Below are positions 41,748 to 51,450 of a stretch of DNA of 64,000 nucleotides, in pieces (position 1 is the stretch's first letter; every line of letters begins with the position of its first letter). Source of the stretch: Agromyces sp. Leaf222. Lineage in GTDB: Bacteria > Actinomycetota > Actinomycetes > Actinomycetales > Microbacteriaceae. Below the pieces are notes generated by a model, which was given only the letters and a program-made list of their open reading frames with translations, did no database searches and was not told where the DNA came from. A program made the translations under genes and the position numbers. The stretch covers positions 2,226,605-2,290,604 of the forward strand of contig NZ_LMKQ01000001.1 of the NCBI RefSeq assembly GCF_001421565.1. The letters run 5' to 3'.

Positions 41748-42608
41748 CCGAAGGACGCCGCTGGCCACCTCATTCCCGGACGACTCTCGCCGACCCGTCA
41801 GGTGCCGTCGTCGATCGCCCGCCCCGAGTACGTCGGTCGCGCGGCACCCGCCCAGAACACCGCCGGCGACCGCTACTCCCCCGACGAGGTGGAGAAGATC
41901 CGCGCAGCCGGGCGCATCGCGGCTCGCGCGATCGAGGCGGCGGCGGCCGCGATCCGGCCCGGCGTCACGACCGACGAGCTCGACCGCATCGCGCACGAGG
42001 TCGTCGTCGGCCACGGCGCGTACCCCTCGACGCTCGGCTACCGCGGGTACCCGAAGTCCTCGTGCACGTCGGTCAACGAGGTCATCTGCCACGGCATCCC
42101 CGACGACACGGTGCTCGCCGACGGCGACCTCGTGAACATCGACGTGACCGCCTACCTCGACGGGTACCACGGCGACCTCAACCACACCTTCCTCGTCGGT
42201 GAGGCGAGCGACGAGGCGACGCAGCTCGTCGAGCGCACGCGCGAGGCGCTCGCCCGCGGCATCCGCGCGGTCGCGCCGGGCCGGCAGGTCAACGTCATCG
42301 GCCGTGCCATCGAGGCGTACGCGAAGCGGTTCGGCTACGGCGTCGTGCGCGACTACACCGGTCACGGCGTGGGCCGGGCGTTCCACACCGGGCTCGTGAT
42401 CCCCCACTACGACGCGCCCCAGTTCGACACCGTCATCGAGCCCGGCATGGTGTTCACGATCGAGCCCATGCTCACGCTCGGATCCATCGAGTGGGATGTC
42501 TGGGGCGACGACTGGACCGTCGTGACCCGCGACCGCTCGCTCACCGCGCAGTTCGAGCACACGCTGGTCGTCACCGAGCGCGGCGCCGAGATCCTGACCC
42601 TTCCCTGA
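41745..42608 (+). CDS. map: Methionine aminopeptidase type I
   Basis: Removes the initiator methionine from new proteins. The 287-aa enzyme has an N-terminal extension of ~40 residues without the zinc fingers of type 1b, so it is of type 1c. The two-metal site is complete: the Asp pair in [14 protein letters not shown], His in [10 protein letters not shown], Glu in FTIEPML and Glu in QFEHTLVV. It is leaderless (TAGGCT-N6-ATG) and divergent from the SPOR-like gene, with overlapping promoters. Confidence 0.95.
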   Translation: MPKDAAGHLIPGRLSPTRQVPSSIARPEYVGRAAPAQNTAGDRYSPDEVEKIRAAGRIAARAIEAAAAAIRPGVTTDELDRIAHEVVVGHGAYPSTLGYRGYPKSSCTSVNEVICHGIPDDTVLADGDLVNIDVTAYLDGYHGDLNHTFLVGEASDEATQLVERTREALARGIRAVAPGRQVNVIGRAIEAYAKRFGYGVVRDYTGHGVGRAFHTGLVIPHYDAPQFDTVIEPGMVFTIEPMLTLGSIEWDVWGDDWTVVTRDRSLTAQFEHTLVVTERGAEILTLP

Positions 42609-42643
42609 CGCCTCCGCCGTCGAGGCCGCGATAGTGTGTCGGC

Positions 42644-43399
42644 ATGGCGACCAAGCACGCGATCGGGATCGACATCGGCGGAACGGGCATCAAGGGGGCG
42701 ATCGTCGATCTCGAGACCGGCGCACTCGTCTCCGAGCGCCGCAAGGTCCTGACCCCCGACGGCGGCAAGCCCGATGACATCGTCGAGGCGACGACCGAAC
42801 TCCTCCAGGCGATCGGCGCCGACGGCGACATCGACGGACTCGCACTCGGCGTCTGCTTCCCGGCCATCGTGAAGCGCGGGCACACGCTGTCGGCCGCCAA
42901 CGTCTCGAAGAAGTGGATCGGCCTGCACGCCGAGGAGCTCTTCGAGAAGGCGCTCGGCCGCGACATCCACTTCATCAACGACGCGGATGCCGCCGGCGTC
43001 GCCGAGCTGCGGTTCGGTGCTGCGGCCGGCGTCGACGGGCTCGTGATCCTCACGACCCTGGGCACGGGCATCGGCTCGGCGTTCCTGTACGACGGCGTGC
43101 TCATCCCGAACACCGAACTCGGACACCTCGAACTCGACGACGACGACGCCGAGCACCGCGCCGCGTACTCGGCGATGGAGCGCGAGGAGCTCAGCTGGAA
43201 GCAGTGGGCCGAGCGCCTCCAGCGCTACTACGCGCACGTGGAGTTCATCTTCTCGCCCGACCTGTTCGTGGTCGGCGGCGGCGTCTCGAAGCACCAGGAG
43301 CACTTCCTGCCGCTGCTCGACCTGAAGACGCCGATCGTGCCGGCCGTGCACCGCAACAACGCGGGCATCATCGGTGCCGCGGCGCTCGCACTCGACTGA
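42644..43399 (+). CDS. ppgK: Polyphosphate glucokinase
   Basis: A ROK-family kinase that phosphorylates glucose using polyphosphate (and ATP). The phosphate loop GIDIGGTGIKG opens the 251-aa protein; LTTLGTGIGSA and the glucose-site NTELGHLEL follow. The length fits actinobacterial PpgK. ATG 42644 has TAGTGT 6 nt upstream and no ribosome site, so leaderless. It lies 35 nt after map. The family is certain; donor preference is by homology. Confidence 0.9.
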   Translation: MATKHAIGIDIGGTGIKGAIVDLETGALVSERRKVLTPDGGKPDDIVEATTELLQAIGADGDIDGLALGVCFPAIVKRGHTLSAANVSKKWIGLHAEELFEKALGRDIHFINDADAAGVAELRFGAAAGVDGLVILTTLGTGIGSAFLYDGVLIPNTELGHLELDDDDAEHRAAYSAMEREELSWKQWAERLQRYYAHVEFIFSPDLFVVGGGVSKHQEHFLPLLDLKTPIVPAVHRNNAGIIGAAALALD

Positions 43400-43424
43400 G
43401 CCGGGGCGACCCCGGCGCGCGAAG

Positions 43425-43810
<386 letters not shown>

Positions 43811-43905
43811 GCCAAGCGTACAGGCCGTGGCTGGGCGAACGCGCCGCGCGGTGCGCCCCGTCGGAGCGCCTCGCACCCGCAGCGCACGCCCGGCGCGACC
43901 TCCGA

Positions 43906-44643
43906 TCAGATGCCGGACTCCTCGGTGCGCACCAGGATGCGGTCGCACTCGGGGCAGAGCAGCACCTCGTCGGGAGCGGCGCGTCGCACGACGTCGAGAT
44001 CGGATCCGGTGAGGGTCATCGTGCACCCGCCGCAGGTGCGCTGGCGCAGCAGCGCCGCGCCGATGCCCGCGCCGCGCGCTCGACGCTGCTCGAAGTAGGC
44101 GAGCAGCTCCGCCGGAACCTCGCCGGCCACGACGATGCGGTCGCGCTCTGCGCCGTCGCGCTCGACGACGAGCCCTGCGGACGCCTCGTTGCGCGCCGCT
44201 TCGAGGGCCGCGGTCTGCTCGGCGATCTCGGCACGCTCGGAGTCGATGCCCGCGACGACGCCCTCGGCCTGCTCGACGCGCTCCATGACGATCAGCTCCT
44301 GGTCTTCGAGGTCGCTCAGCCGCTTCGCCAGTGAGGCGAGCTCTGACTCGAGCGCCGCGACATCCTTCGTCGAGGAGGTGTGCTGCAGCCGGTCGCCGTC
44401 TCGCGCGATGCGGGCCTCGACGACCGCGACATCCGATTCGATGCGCTTCAGTTCAGCGCGCACGTCTTCGAGGGCGCCCTGCGCCTCGGCACGGCGCGAG
44501 CGGACGGCTGCATCGCGGGCGGCGAGCTCGGCGATCGGGCCGGACTGGGGCAGGCTTCCGAGCCGGTGCGCGATCTGCTGGAGTCGGGTGTCGACGGCCT
44601 GGAGGCGCAGAAGTTGCTGCTGGTCGGCTGGGCTTGCCTTCAC
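43906..44643 (-). CDS. Zinc-ribbon coiled-coil protein (C4-type, zf-RING_7)
   Basis: A 245-aa protein with a long coiled coil (about residues 20-165) and a C-terminal zinc ribbon: CGGC near residue 203 and CPEC near residue 230. This architecture is shared by conserved actinobacterial proteins sometimes proposed to bind nucleic acid. GTG 44643 has a strong AAGGAG. It is 37 nt downstream of the Nif3-like gene and probably cotranscribed, a pairing common in actinobacteria. Exact function unknown. Confidence 0.85.
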   Translation of the reverse strand: MKASPADQQQLLRLQAVDTRLQQIAHRLGSLPQSGPIAELAARDAAVRSRRAEAQGALEDVRAELKRIESDVAVVEARIARDGDRLQHTSSTKDVAALESELASLAKRLSDLEDQELIVMERVEQAEGVVAGIDSERAEIAEQTAALEAARNEASAGLVVERDGAERDRIVVAGEVPAELLAYFEQRRARGAGIGAALLRQRTCGGCTMTLTGSDLDVVRRAAPDEVLLCPECDRILVRTEESGI

Positions 44644-44680
44644 GTGGTGCTCCTTGTGGGATTCGCGGTGGGAATGGTCA

Positions 44681-45523
44681 TCATTGCACGACCTGGAAGT
44701 CCCAGGGGTCGGTGCGGAGCTCGCTCACGCGGAGCTCGAGATCGGGGTGGGCCTCGCCGAGCTGTGCGGCCGCGGCATCCAGCCAGAGCCACTCGCTGGC
44801 CCAGTGCGACACGTCGATGAGGGCGGGCCCGCGGGTCAGCCTCGACTGCTCGCGGGATTCGGATGCGGGGTGGTGCCGCAGGTCGGCGGTGATGTACGCG
44901 TCGGCGGCGCGCACCGCGGGATCACCGAGCAGCGAGTCGCCGGCTCCCCCGCAGACGGCGACGGTCTCGACCGGGTCGTCGAAGCCGCCGGCGACGCGGA
45001 CGCCGGTCGCCGTCGGCGGGAGGATCTCGGCGAGCTGCCGGGCCAGCCGGCCGACGGTCGTGGGCTGCGCGAGACGCCCGACGCGGCCGAGTCCGCGGCT
45101 GGGTTCGGACTCCGCGGCTCCACTCGGCCCCGCGCTCGGCACGATCGGGCGCGCGTCGACGAGCCCGATGCGCTCGGCGAGCACGGCGGAGGTGCCGCGC
45201 TCGACGACGTCGGCGTTCGTATGCGCGGCGACGAGTGCGCAGCCGCCGCGGATCAGGCGCGCGATGAGGGACCCCTTGTAGCCGTCCTCGGCGACGGTGG
45301 TCACGCCCTTCAGGAGCAGCGGGTGGTGCGCGATCACGAGGTCGGCACCCCACTCGAGGGCTTCGTCGACGGTCTCGCCGACGGCGTCGACCGTGAAGAG
45401 CACCCGCCGCACCGCGGCATCCGGATCACCGGTGACGAGCCCGACCGAATCCCAGGGCTCGGCGCCCGCGACAGGCCAGAGCCGTTCGATCGTGGTGAGG
45501 ACGTCGGCGAGGTCAGCGGGCAC
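44681..45523 (-). CDS. Nif3-like dinuclear metal-centre protein
   Basis: Nif3/YbgI-family protein (sometimes named GTP cyclohydrolase I type 2), 280 aa. Metal ligands are visible in IAHHPLLLKG, AAHTNAD, and the C-terminal DVSHWASE. An early D/E pair sits in EPWDSVGL. The start is GTG 45523 with TAGGCT 6 nt upstream, hence leaderless. It leads the zinc-ribbon gene. The enzymatic activity of the family is not settled. Confidence 0.9.
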   Translation of the reverse strand: MPADLADVLTTIERLWPVAGAEPWDSVGLVTGDPDAAVRRVLFTVDAVGETVDEALEWGADLVIAHHPLLLKGVTTVAEDGYKGSLIARLIRGGCALVAAHTNADVVERGTSAVLAERIGLVDARPIVPSAGPSGAAESEPSRGLGRVGRLAQPTTVGRLARQLAEILPPTATGVRVAGGFDDPVETVAVCGGAGDSLLGDPAVRAADAYITADLRHHPASESREQSRLTRGPALIDVSHWASEWLWLDAAAAQLGEAHPDLELRVSELRTDPWDFQVVQ

Positions 45524-45606
45524 GTGCCAAGCCTACCGTCGCGCCCCCGAGTACCGTCCGGCCGCCGGGCCTGGCCGGAGCGTGCGGGCCACAGCGTGTG
45601 GGCCAA

Positions 45607-45634
45607 CTCGAGTGGGCCCTCTCGAGTGGGCCCT
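45607..45634. repeat. Tandem 14-bp repeat covering the tRNA-Val 3' end
   Basis: CTCGAGTGGGCCCT occurs twice head-to-tail (45607-45620 and 45621-45634). The second copy contains the 3' acceptor strand of tRNA-Val, so the tRNA trailer repeats AGGGCCCA. Confidence 0.85.
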
Positions 45635-45699
45635 GCCGGGCTCGAACCGACGACATCCACGGTGTAAACGTGGCGCTCTACCAACTGAGCTAAAGGCCC
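45627..45699 (-). tRNA. tRNA-Val (anticodon UAC)
   Basis: A complete cloverleaf of 73 nt: acceptor GGGCCTT/AGGGCCC with one G-U pair, D arm GCTCAGTTGGTAGAGC, anticodon stem CCACG/CGTGG with loop TTTACAC (anticodon TAC), and T arm GTCGG-TTCGAGC-CCGGC. The discriminator is A73 and CCA is not encoded. It reads GUA and, by wobble, GUG codons. Confidence 0.97.
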
Positions 45700-45775
45700 G
45701 CCGCGTGAGCGACGCATCCGCAATGCTATCGCGAGCGACGGATGCCCCGACGCGCCGGCCGACCGGTCGGGGCCG

Positions 45776-46243
45776 TCAGTTCGGGCCGAGCGCCGCGAGC
45801 CCCGCGCGGTACTGCTCGATGGTGCGCGGTTCACCGGGCCCCGTGGCGAAGCCCGCCCGGATCACCCCGGCGCCGTCGATCACGAAGGTCGCCCGGGCGG
45901 CGTGCCCGCGATCCTCGAGGAAGGCGCCGTAGGCGCGGGCGACCGCGCCGTGCGGCCAGAAGTCGGACAGGAGCGGGAAGCCGAAGCCCTGCTCCTCGGT
46001 CCAGGCGCGGAGGGAGAACTTCGAGTCGACCGAGACGCCGATCACCCGCGCACCGGCCCCGGCGAAGAGCGCCGGGTGGTCGCGCAGCACGCCCAACTCG
46101 CCCTCGCAGGTGCGCGAGAACGCGAGCGGGAAGAACACCAGGACGACCGGCCCGACGGCGGTCTGATCGGCAAGCCGGACCGTCTGGCCGGCCTCGTCGA
46201 CCAGTTCGAAGTCGGGGGCGAGGGCACCGGCCGGGAGCGGCAT
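45776..46243 (-). CDS. 1-Cys peroxiredoxin (AhpE-like)
   Basis: A 155-aa thioredoxin-fold peroxidase that reduces peroxides. The active-site motif reads FFPLAFSRTCEGEL with the only cysteine of the protein, so it is a 1-Cys type, as in mycobacterial AhpE. Strand and helix motifs VIGVSVDSKFSLRAW and FPLLSDFWPHG follow. ATG 46243 (MPLPAGALAPDF) has AGGAGAG upstream. Longer in-frame starts would run into the aceE promoter. The reductant is unknown. Confidence 0.9.
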   Translation of the reverse strand: MPLPAGALAPDFELVDEAGQTVRLADQTAVGPVVLVFFPLAFSRTCEGELGVLRDHPALFAGAGARVIGVSVDSKFSLRAWTEEQGFGFPLLSDFWPHGAVARAYGAFLEDRGHAARATFVIDGAGVIRAGFATGPGEPRTIEQYRAGLAALGPN

Positions 46244-46318
46244 CCGTTCTCTCCTCTGCTTTGTCGAACGCTGAGCGAAGGCACAGCGTACCGAGCCGAA
46301 ACGTTGTGCGAATGTCAC

Positions 46319-46324
46319 TAGTAT
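46319..46324 (+). promoter_or_regulatory. -10 element of aceE
   Basis: TAGTAT would start an mRNA with a leader of about 82 nt before GTG 46413. ATG 46323 overlaps the element and is therefore unlikely to be the start. Confidence 0.5.
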
Positions 46325-46412
46325 GGCCAAGTGTGATCGGTCGAAACCCGGCCGTTCGTCGTGCGCGCGGATCGCCGCGCCCGGCATGATCTGCCGTAGA
46401 GAAAGGTCGAGT

Positions 46413-49139
46413 GTGACTGTCAACGACCAGGACCCCTACTCCGTCGAGTCCCTGGATTCCGACCCCGATGAGACATCCGAGTGGGCCGAATCCCTCGATG
46501 CGCTCGTCACGGCGAAGGGGCACCAGCGTGGTCGTGAGATCATGCTCAGCCTGCTCAAGCGTTCGAAGGAACTGCACCTCGGCGTGCCCATGGTTCCGAC
46601 CACGGACTACCTGAACACGATCGCCCCCGAGAACGAGCCGGAGTTCCCCGGCGATGAGGAGATCGAGCGCCGCTACCGCGCCTGGCTCCGCTGGAACGCC
46701 GCCATCCTCGTGCACCGCTCGCAGCGGCCCGAGATCGGCGTCGGCGGCCACATCTCGACCTACGCCGGCGCGGCCTCGCTCTACGAGGTCGGCCTCAACC
46801 ACTTCTTCCGCGGCCAGGACCACCCCGGCGGCGGCGACCAGGTCTTCTTCCAGGGGCACGCCTCCCCCGGCATGTACGCCCGCGCCTTCCTCGAGGGCCG
46901 CCTCAGCGACGCCGACCTCGACGGATTCCGCCAGGAGAAGTCGCGTGCGCCTCACGGGCTCTCGTCGTACCCGCACCCGCGCCTCATGCCCGAGTTCTGG
47001 CAGTTCCCGACCGTGTCGATGGGCCTCGGGCCGATCAACGCGATCTACCAGGCCCAGCTGAACCGGTACCTCACCAACCGCGGCATCAAGGACGCCTCCG
47101 ACCAGCAGGTCTGGGCGTTCCTCGGTGACGGCGAGATGGACGAGGTCGAGAGCCGCGGCCAGCTCCAGGTCGCTGCGAACGAGGGCCTCGACAACCTCAA
47201 CTTCGTCATCAACTGCAACCTGCAGCGCCTCGACGGCCCGGTTCGCGGCAACGGCAAGATCATCCAGGAGCTCGAGAGCTTCTTCCGCGGCGCCGGCTGG
47301 AACGTCATCAAGGTCGTCTGGGGCCGCGAGTGGGACTCGCTGCTCGCCGCCGACCACGACGGCGCGCTCCGCAACCTCATGAACGTCACGCCCGACGGCG
47401 ACTACCAGACGTACAAGACCGAGTCCGGCGCGTACGTGCGCGAGAACTTCTTCGGCCGCGACCCGCGCGCCCTCGAGCTCGTGTCGCACCTCAGCGACGA
47501 CGAGGTCTGGGGCCTCAAGCGCGGCGGCCACGACTACCGCAAGATCTACGCGGCGTTCAAGGCGGCCACCGAGCACAAGGGCCAGCCCACGGTCATCCTC
47601 GCGAAGACCATCAAGGGGTACGGCCTCGGCAAGTCCTTCGAGGGGCGCAACGCGACACACCAGATGAAGAAGATGACCCTCGACAACCTCAAGGGCTTCC
47701 GCGACGAGATGCGCATCCCCATCTCCGACGCGCAGCTCGAGGAGAACCCGTACCTGCCCCCGTACTACCACCCGGGTCAGGGCGACGAGGCGATCCAGTA
47801 CCTGCAGGAGCGCCGTCGTGCGCTCGGCGGCTACGTTCCCGAGCGCCGCTCGAAGCACGTCGAGATCTCGCTGCCCGACGACTCGGCCTACGCGATCTCG
47901 AAGAAGGGCTCCGGCACGCAGGAGATCGCGACGACGATGGCCTTCGTGCGTCTGCTGAAGGACCTCATCCGCTCGAAGGACTTCGGCCACCGCATCGTTC
48001 CGATCATCCCCGACGAGGCGCGCACCTTCGGCATCGACGCGTTCTTCCCGACGGCGAAGATCTACAACCCCAACGGCCAGCACTACACCTCGGTCGACCG
48101 CGAACTGCTGCTCGCCTACAAGGAGAGCCCGCAGGGCCAGATCGTGCACGTCGGCATCAACGAGGCCGGCGCGTTCGCGGCCTTCACGAACATCGGCACC
48201 GCGTACGCCACGCAGGGCGAGCCCCTGATCCCGGTGTACGTGTTCTACTCGATGTTCGGGTTCCAGCGCACGGGCGACGCCATGTGGGCTGCAGGCGACC
48301 AGATGGCGCGCGGCTTCATCATCGGCGCGACGGCCGGCCGCACCACCCTCACGGGTGAGGGCCTGCAGCACGCCGACGGCCACTCGCCGCTGCTCGCGTC
48401 GACGAACCCGGCCGTGGTCAGCTACGACCCCGCATACGGCTACGAGATCGGCCACATCATGCGTGCCGGCCTCGAGCGCATGTACGGCGGGTCGCACTCC
48501 GACCCGAACGTCATGTACTACCTCACGGTGTACAACGAGCCGATCGTGCAGCCGGCCGAGCCCGAGGGTGTCGACGTCGACGGGATCCTCCGCGGCATCC
48601 ACAAGGTCGCGGCCGGCAACGGCAACGGCCCGTCGGCGCAGATCCTCGCGTCCGGCGTTGCGGTGCCCTGGGCCCTCGAGGCGCAGCACCTGCTCGCCCA
48701 GGACTGGGGCGTCTCGGCCGACGTGTGGTCGGTCACCAGCTGGGCCGAGCTCCGTCGCGACGGCCTCGCCGCCGACGAGCACAACTTCCTGAACCCCGAT
48801 GCCGAGAAGCGCGTGCCGTACCTGACGACGAAGCTGGCCGGTTCGAACGGTCCGTTCGTCGCCGTGTCCGACTACATGCACGCGGTGCCCGACCAGATCC
48901 GCGCCTACGTGCCCGGCGACTTCGCCACGCTCGGTGCCGACGACTTCGGCTTCTCCGACACGCGCGCAGCGGCTCGTCGCTACTTCAAGATCGACGGGCC
49001 GTCGGTCGTGGTGCGCGCGCTCGAGCAGCTCGTGGCCCGCGGAGAGCTCGACGCCTCGGTGCCGGCTCAGGCGATCGCGAAGTACCGCCTGCACGACGTC
49101 AACGCCGGAACCACCGGTTCCGCCGGCGGCGAGAGCTAA
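46413..49139 (+). CDS. aceE: Pyruvate dehydrogenase E1 component (homodimeric)
   Basis: The ThDP-dependent E1 that decarboxylates pyruvate and acetylates the lipoyl arm of E2. The 908-aa protein has the ThDP motif GDGEMDE near residue 238, followed by [12 protein letters not shown], and the family's HGxxSY-type region ([14 protein letters not shown]) earlier. I chose GTG 46413 ([12 protein letters not shown]), which has AAAGG at 6 nt, over ATG 46323. It is separated by 6 nt from the FasR-like regulator, so pyruvate oxidation and fatty-acid control genes are linked. E2 and E3 are encoded at 26.5-29.5 kb. Confidence 0.96.
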   Translation: MTVNDQDPYSVESLDSDPDETSEWAESLDALVTAKGHQRGREIMLSLLKRSKELHLGVPMVPTTDYLNTIAPENEPEFPGDEEIERRYRAWLRWNAAILVHRSQRPEIGVGGHISTYAGAASLYEVGLNHFFRGQDHPGGGDQVFFQGHASPGMYARAFLEGRLSDADLDGFRQEKSRAPHGLSSYPHPRLMPEFWQFPTVSMGLGPINAIYQAQLNRYLTNRGIKDASDQQVWAFLGDGEMDEVESRGQLQVAANEGLDNLNFVINCNLQRLDGPVRGNGKIIQELESFFRGAGWNVIKVVWGREWDSLLAADHDGALRNLMNVTPDGDYQTYKTESGAYVRENFFGRDPRALELVSHLSDDEVWGLKRGGHDYRKIYAAFKAATEHKGQPTVILAKTIKGYGLGKSFEGRNATHQMKKMTLDNLKGFRDEMRIPISDAQLEENPYLPPYYHPGQGDEAIQYLQERRRALGGYVPERRSKHVEISLPDDSAYAISKKGSGTQEIATTMAFVRLLKDLIRSKDFGHRIVPIIPDEARTFGIDAFFPTAKIYNPNGQHYTSVDRELLLAYKESPQGQIVHVGINEAGAFAAFTNIGTAYATQGEPLIPVYVFYSMFGFQRTGDAMWAAGDQMARGFIIGATAGRTTLTGEGLQHADGHSPLLASTNPAVVSYDPAYGYEIGHIMRAGLERMYGGSHSDPNVMYYLTVYNEPIVQPAEPEGVDVDGILRGIHKVAAGNGNGPSAQILASGVAVPWALEAQHLLAQDWGVSADVWSVTSWAELRRDGLAADEHNFLNPDAEKRVPYLTTKLAGSNGPFVAVSDYMHAVPDQIRAYVPGDFATLGADDFGFSDTRAAARRYFKIDGPSVVVRALEQLVARGELDASVPAQAIAKYRLHDVNAGTTGSAGGES

Positions 49140-49145
49140 CCCGAG

Positions 49146-50351
49146 GTGGCGAAACCCCGTACCAAGGCAGAGACGCTCGGATGGTTGCGAACCATCGCGG
49201 GTGAGTTGTCGACCCAGACGCTGAAGCGCCTGGAGGACACCCTGCCCTGGTACGGGGACATGCCGCCCAGTCGGCGATCGGCCGTCGGGCTCGTCGCCCA
49301 GGCCGGCATCTCCTCGTTCATCGCGTGGTTCGAGGACCCGCGCTCGACGCCGTGGATCGCGGCCGACGTGTTCGGCGCGGCTCCGCGCGAGCTGCTCCGC
49401 TCGGTCAGCCTGCAGCAGACGCTGCAGTTGATCAGGGTGACGGTCGAGGTCGTCGAGGATCGCGTGCGCGACGGCGGCGAGCCGCTGCGCGAGGCGATCC
49501 TGCTGTACTCCCGCGAGATCGCGTTCGCCGCGGCCGACGTCTACGCCCGCGCGGCCGAGGCCCGTGGCCTCTGGGATGCTCGGCTCGAGGCGCTCGTGGT
49601 CGACTCGATCCTCTCGGGCGAGTACGACGACGAGCTGCCGAGCCGCATCGCCGCGCTCGGCTGGCACGGACACGGCGAGGTCGCGGTGCTCGTGGGCACC
49701 GCGCCGAAGCAGCTCGACGTCGACCATGTGCGCCGGGTCGCCCGGCACATGCAGGCCGACGTGCTGATCGGGGTGCAGGGCAATCGCCTCGTGCTCGTGA
49801 TCGGACGCTCCGAGCAGCTCGGCCGGCAGCCCGACGAGGTCGGCACGTCGCCCGCGATGACCTTCATGGAGTTCGCGACGCAGCTCGAGGGTCACTTCGG
49901 CGCCGGCCACCTCGTGCTCGGCCACGAGGTGCCGAACCTCGTCGACGCGTCCAAGAGCGCCAAGGCCGCGCTTGCCGGGTTCGCCGTCGCGCGCTCCTGG
50001 CGGCATGCGCCGCGTCCGGTGCACGCCGACGACCTGCTGCCAGAGCGGGCGCTCGCGGGCGACCCGCTCGCGCGGGCCACGCTCGTGCACCGCATCTACC
50101 GCCCGCTGCAGGCGCACTCGACCGAATTGCTCACGACCCTCTGGAGCTATCTCGACAACGGTCGATCGCTCGAGGCGACGGCGCGCGAGCTCTTCGTGCA
50201 TCCCAACACCGTGCGCTACCGCCTCAAGCGCGTCTCCGACGTGATCGGGTGGGACGCGACGGGCGCACGCGAGGCGCTCATCCTGCAGTCCGCGCTCATC
50301 ATCGGCTCGATGAGCGACCACGAGCATCCGCCGCGGCGACGCAACGTCTGA
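49146..50351 (+). CDS. fasR: FasR-like regulator (PucR/CdaR helix-turn-helix family)
   Basis: A 401-aa protein with a C-terminal PucR-type HTH: LLTTLWSYLDNGRSLEATARELFVHPN is spread across the region near residues 325-355, followed by TVRYRLKRVSDVIGWD. The N-terminal half is helical and the middle resembles a GGDEF-like CdaR domain. Its place between aceE and fabD matches actinobacterial FasR, the activator of the FAS-II operon. The start is GTG 49146, 6 nt after the aceE stop, with only a weak ribosome site. The identity with FasR is inferred mainly from position. Confidence 0.8.
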   Translation: MAKPRTKAETLGWLRTIAGELSTQTLKRLEDTLPWYGDMPPSRRSAVGLVAQAGISSFIAWFEDPRSTPWIAADVFGAAPRELLRSVSLQQTLQLIRVTVEVVEDRVRDGGEPLREAILLYSREIAFAAADVYARAAEARGLWDARLEALVVDSILSGEYDDELPSRIAALGWHGHGEVAVLVGTAPKQLDVDHVRRVARHMQADVLIGVQGNRLVLVIGRSEQLGRQPDEVGTSPAMTFMEFATQLEGHFGAGHLVLGHEVPNLVDASKSAKAALAGFAVARSWRHAPRPVHADDLLPERALAGDPLARATLVHRIYRPLQAHSTELLTTLWSYLDNGRSLEATARELFVHPNTVRYRLKRVSDVIGWDATGAREALILQSALIIGSMSDHEHPPRRRNV

Positions 50352-50430
50352 GACGCCGTCGCGCCTCGCGGCAGCCGACTCCGCCACGTCCCTGAGACGC
50401 GTCGGAGGTGCGGCCGCCTGTGGGACGCGC

Positions 50431-50454
50431 ACAAGCCTTTCCGTGAGAGCTTGT
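50431..50454. promoter_or_regulatory. Candidate operator upstream of fabD
   Basis: An inverted repeat ACAAGC-N12-GCTTGT lies 47-70 bp upstream of the fabD start. It could be the FasR site. CAGACT (50489-50494) with 6 nt to GTG 50501 is a possible leaderless -10. Both are inferences. Confidence 0.35.
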
Positions 50455-50500
50455 CGCATCGGCACACACGCGCACCCGGCGTCATTGACAGACTAGGGAC

Positions 50501-51421
50501 GTGATCGTCGTCGTCTGCCCTGGTCAGGGCTCCCAGACCCCCGGATTCCTCGCCCCTTGGCTCGCGGACCCCGCGCGCGCCGAGCGTCTCGACGCGTACT
50601 CGCAGGCCGCGGGCGTCGACCTCGCCCTGCACGGCACCGAGAGCGACGCCGACACCATCCGCGACACCGCGGTGGCCCAGCCGCTCATCGTCGCAGCGGG
50701 CCTGCTCACCCTCGACGCGCTGCTGGCCGACGGCCGCGCCGCGAAGATCGGCGGCATCGCGGGCCACTCGGTCGGCGAGATCACCGCTGCCGCGGGCGCC
50801 GGCGTGCTCTCCGCCGCCGACGCCATGCGATTCGTCGGCGAGCGTGGTCGCGCGATGTCGGATGCCGCGGCACAGACGCCCACCGGCATGAGCGCCGTCC
50901 TCGGCGGCGACGAGTCGGTGCTGCTCTCACGCCTCGCCGAACTCGGCCTCGAGCCCGCGAACTTCAACGGCGGCGGGCAGATCGTCGTCGCCGGAGCGCT
51001 CAACGCCCTCGAGACGCTGAAGGCCGAGCCGCCGGCGGGCACCCGGGTGATTCCGCTGCAGGTCGCCGGCGCATTCCACACGCGCTACATGGGTCCCGCG
51101 GTCGAACGCCTCACCGAGGTCGCGTCGACGCTGAGCCCGGCCGACCCCGCCCAGACGATCTGGACGAACCGCGACGGCCGCATCGTGACATCCGGAACCG
51201 AGTTCGTCGACCTCCTCGTCGGCCAGGTCTCCTCGCCGGTGCGCTGGGACCGCTGCATGGCCTCGTTCGCCGAAGCCGGCGTCACGGGCATCATCGAGGT
51301 CGCCCCGGCCGGCGCACTCGTCGGCCTGGCCAAGCGCGCACTCAAGGGCGTGCCGACGGTCGCCGTGAAGACCCCAGACGACCTTACGGCCGCGATCGAA
51401 CTCATCGAACAGGCCGCCTGA
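50501..51421 (+). CDS. fabD: Malonyl-CoA:ACP transacylase
   Basis: Transfers malonyl from CoA to ACP for FAS-II elongation. The 306-aa protein starts with VVCPGQGSQTPG, has the catalytic Ser in GHSVGE and the His in GAFHTRYM. The GTG start lacks a ribosome site and may be leaderless. It is the first gene of fabD-fabH-acpP-fabF, 29 nt before fabH. Confidence 0.95.
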   Translation: MIVVVCPGQGSQTPGFLAPWLADPARAERLDAYSQAAGVDLALHGTESDADTIRDTAVAQPLIVAAGLLTLDALLADGRAAKIGGIAGHSVGEITAAAGAGVLSAADAMRFVGERGRAMSDAAAQTPTGMSAVLGGDESVLLSRLAELGLEPANFNGGGQIVVAGALNALETLKAEPPAGTRVIPLQVAGAFHTRYMGPAVERLTEVASTLSPADPAQTIWTNRDGRIVTSGTEFVDLLVGQVSSPVRWDRCMASFAEAGVTGIIEVAPAGALVGLAKRALKGVPTVAVKTPDDLTAAIELIEQAA

Positions 51422-51450
51422 TTCGCGGCACGGCCGAACGCTCCGAGAGA

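Noticed and set aside
45831..50465. A 1544-codon minus-strand open frame
   Set aside because: It is antisense to aceE and fasR, has no recognisable domain, and has an Arg/Val/Asp-rich composition typical of shadow frames.
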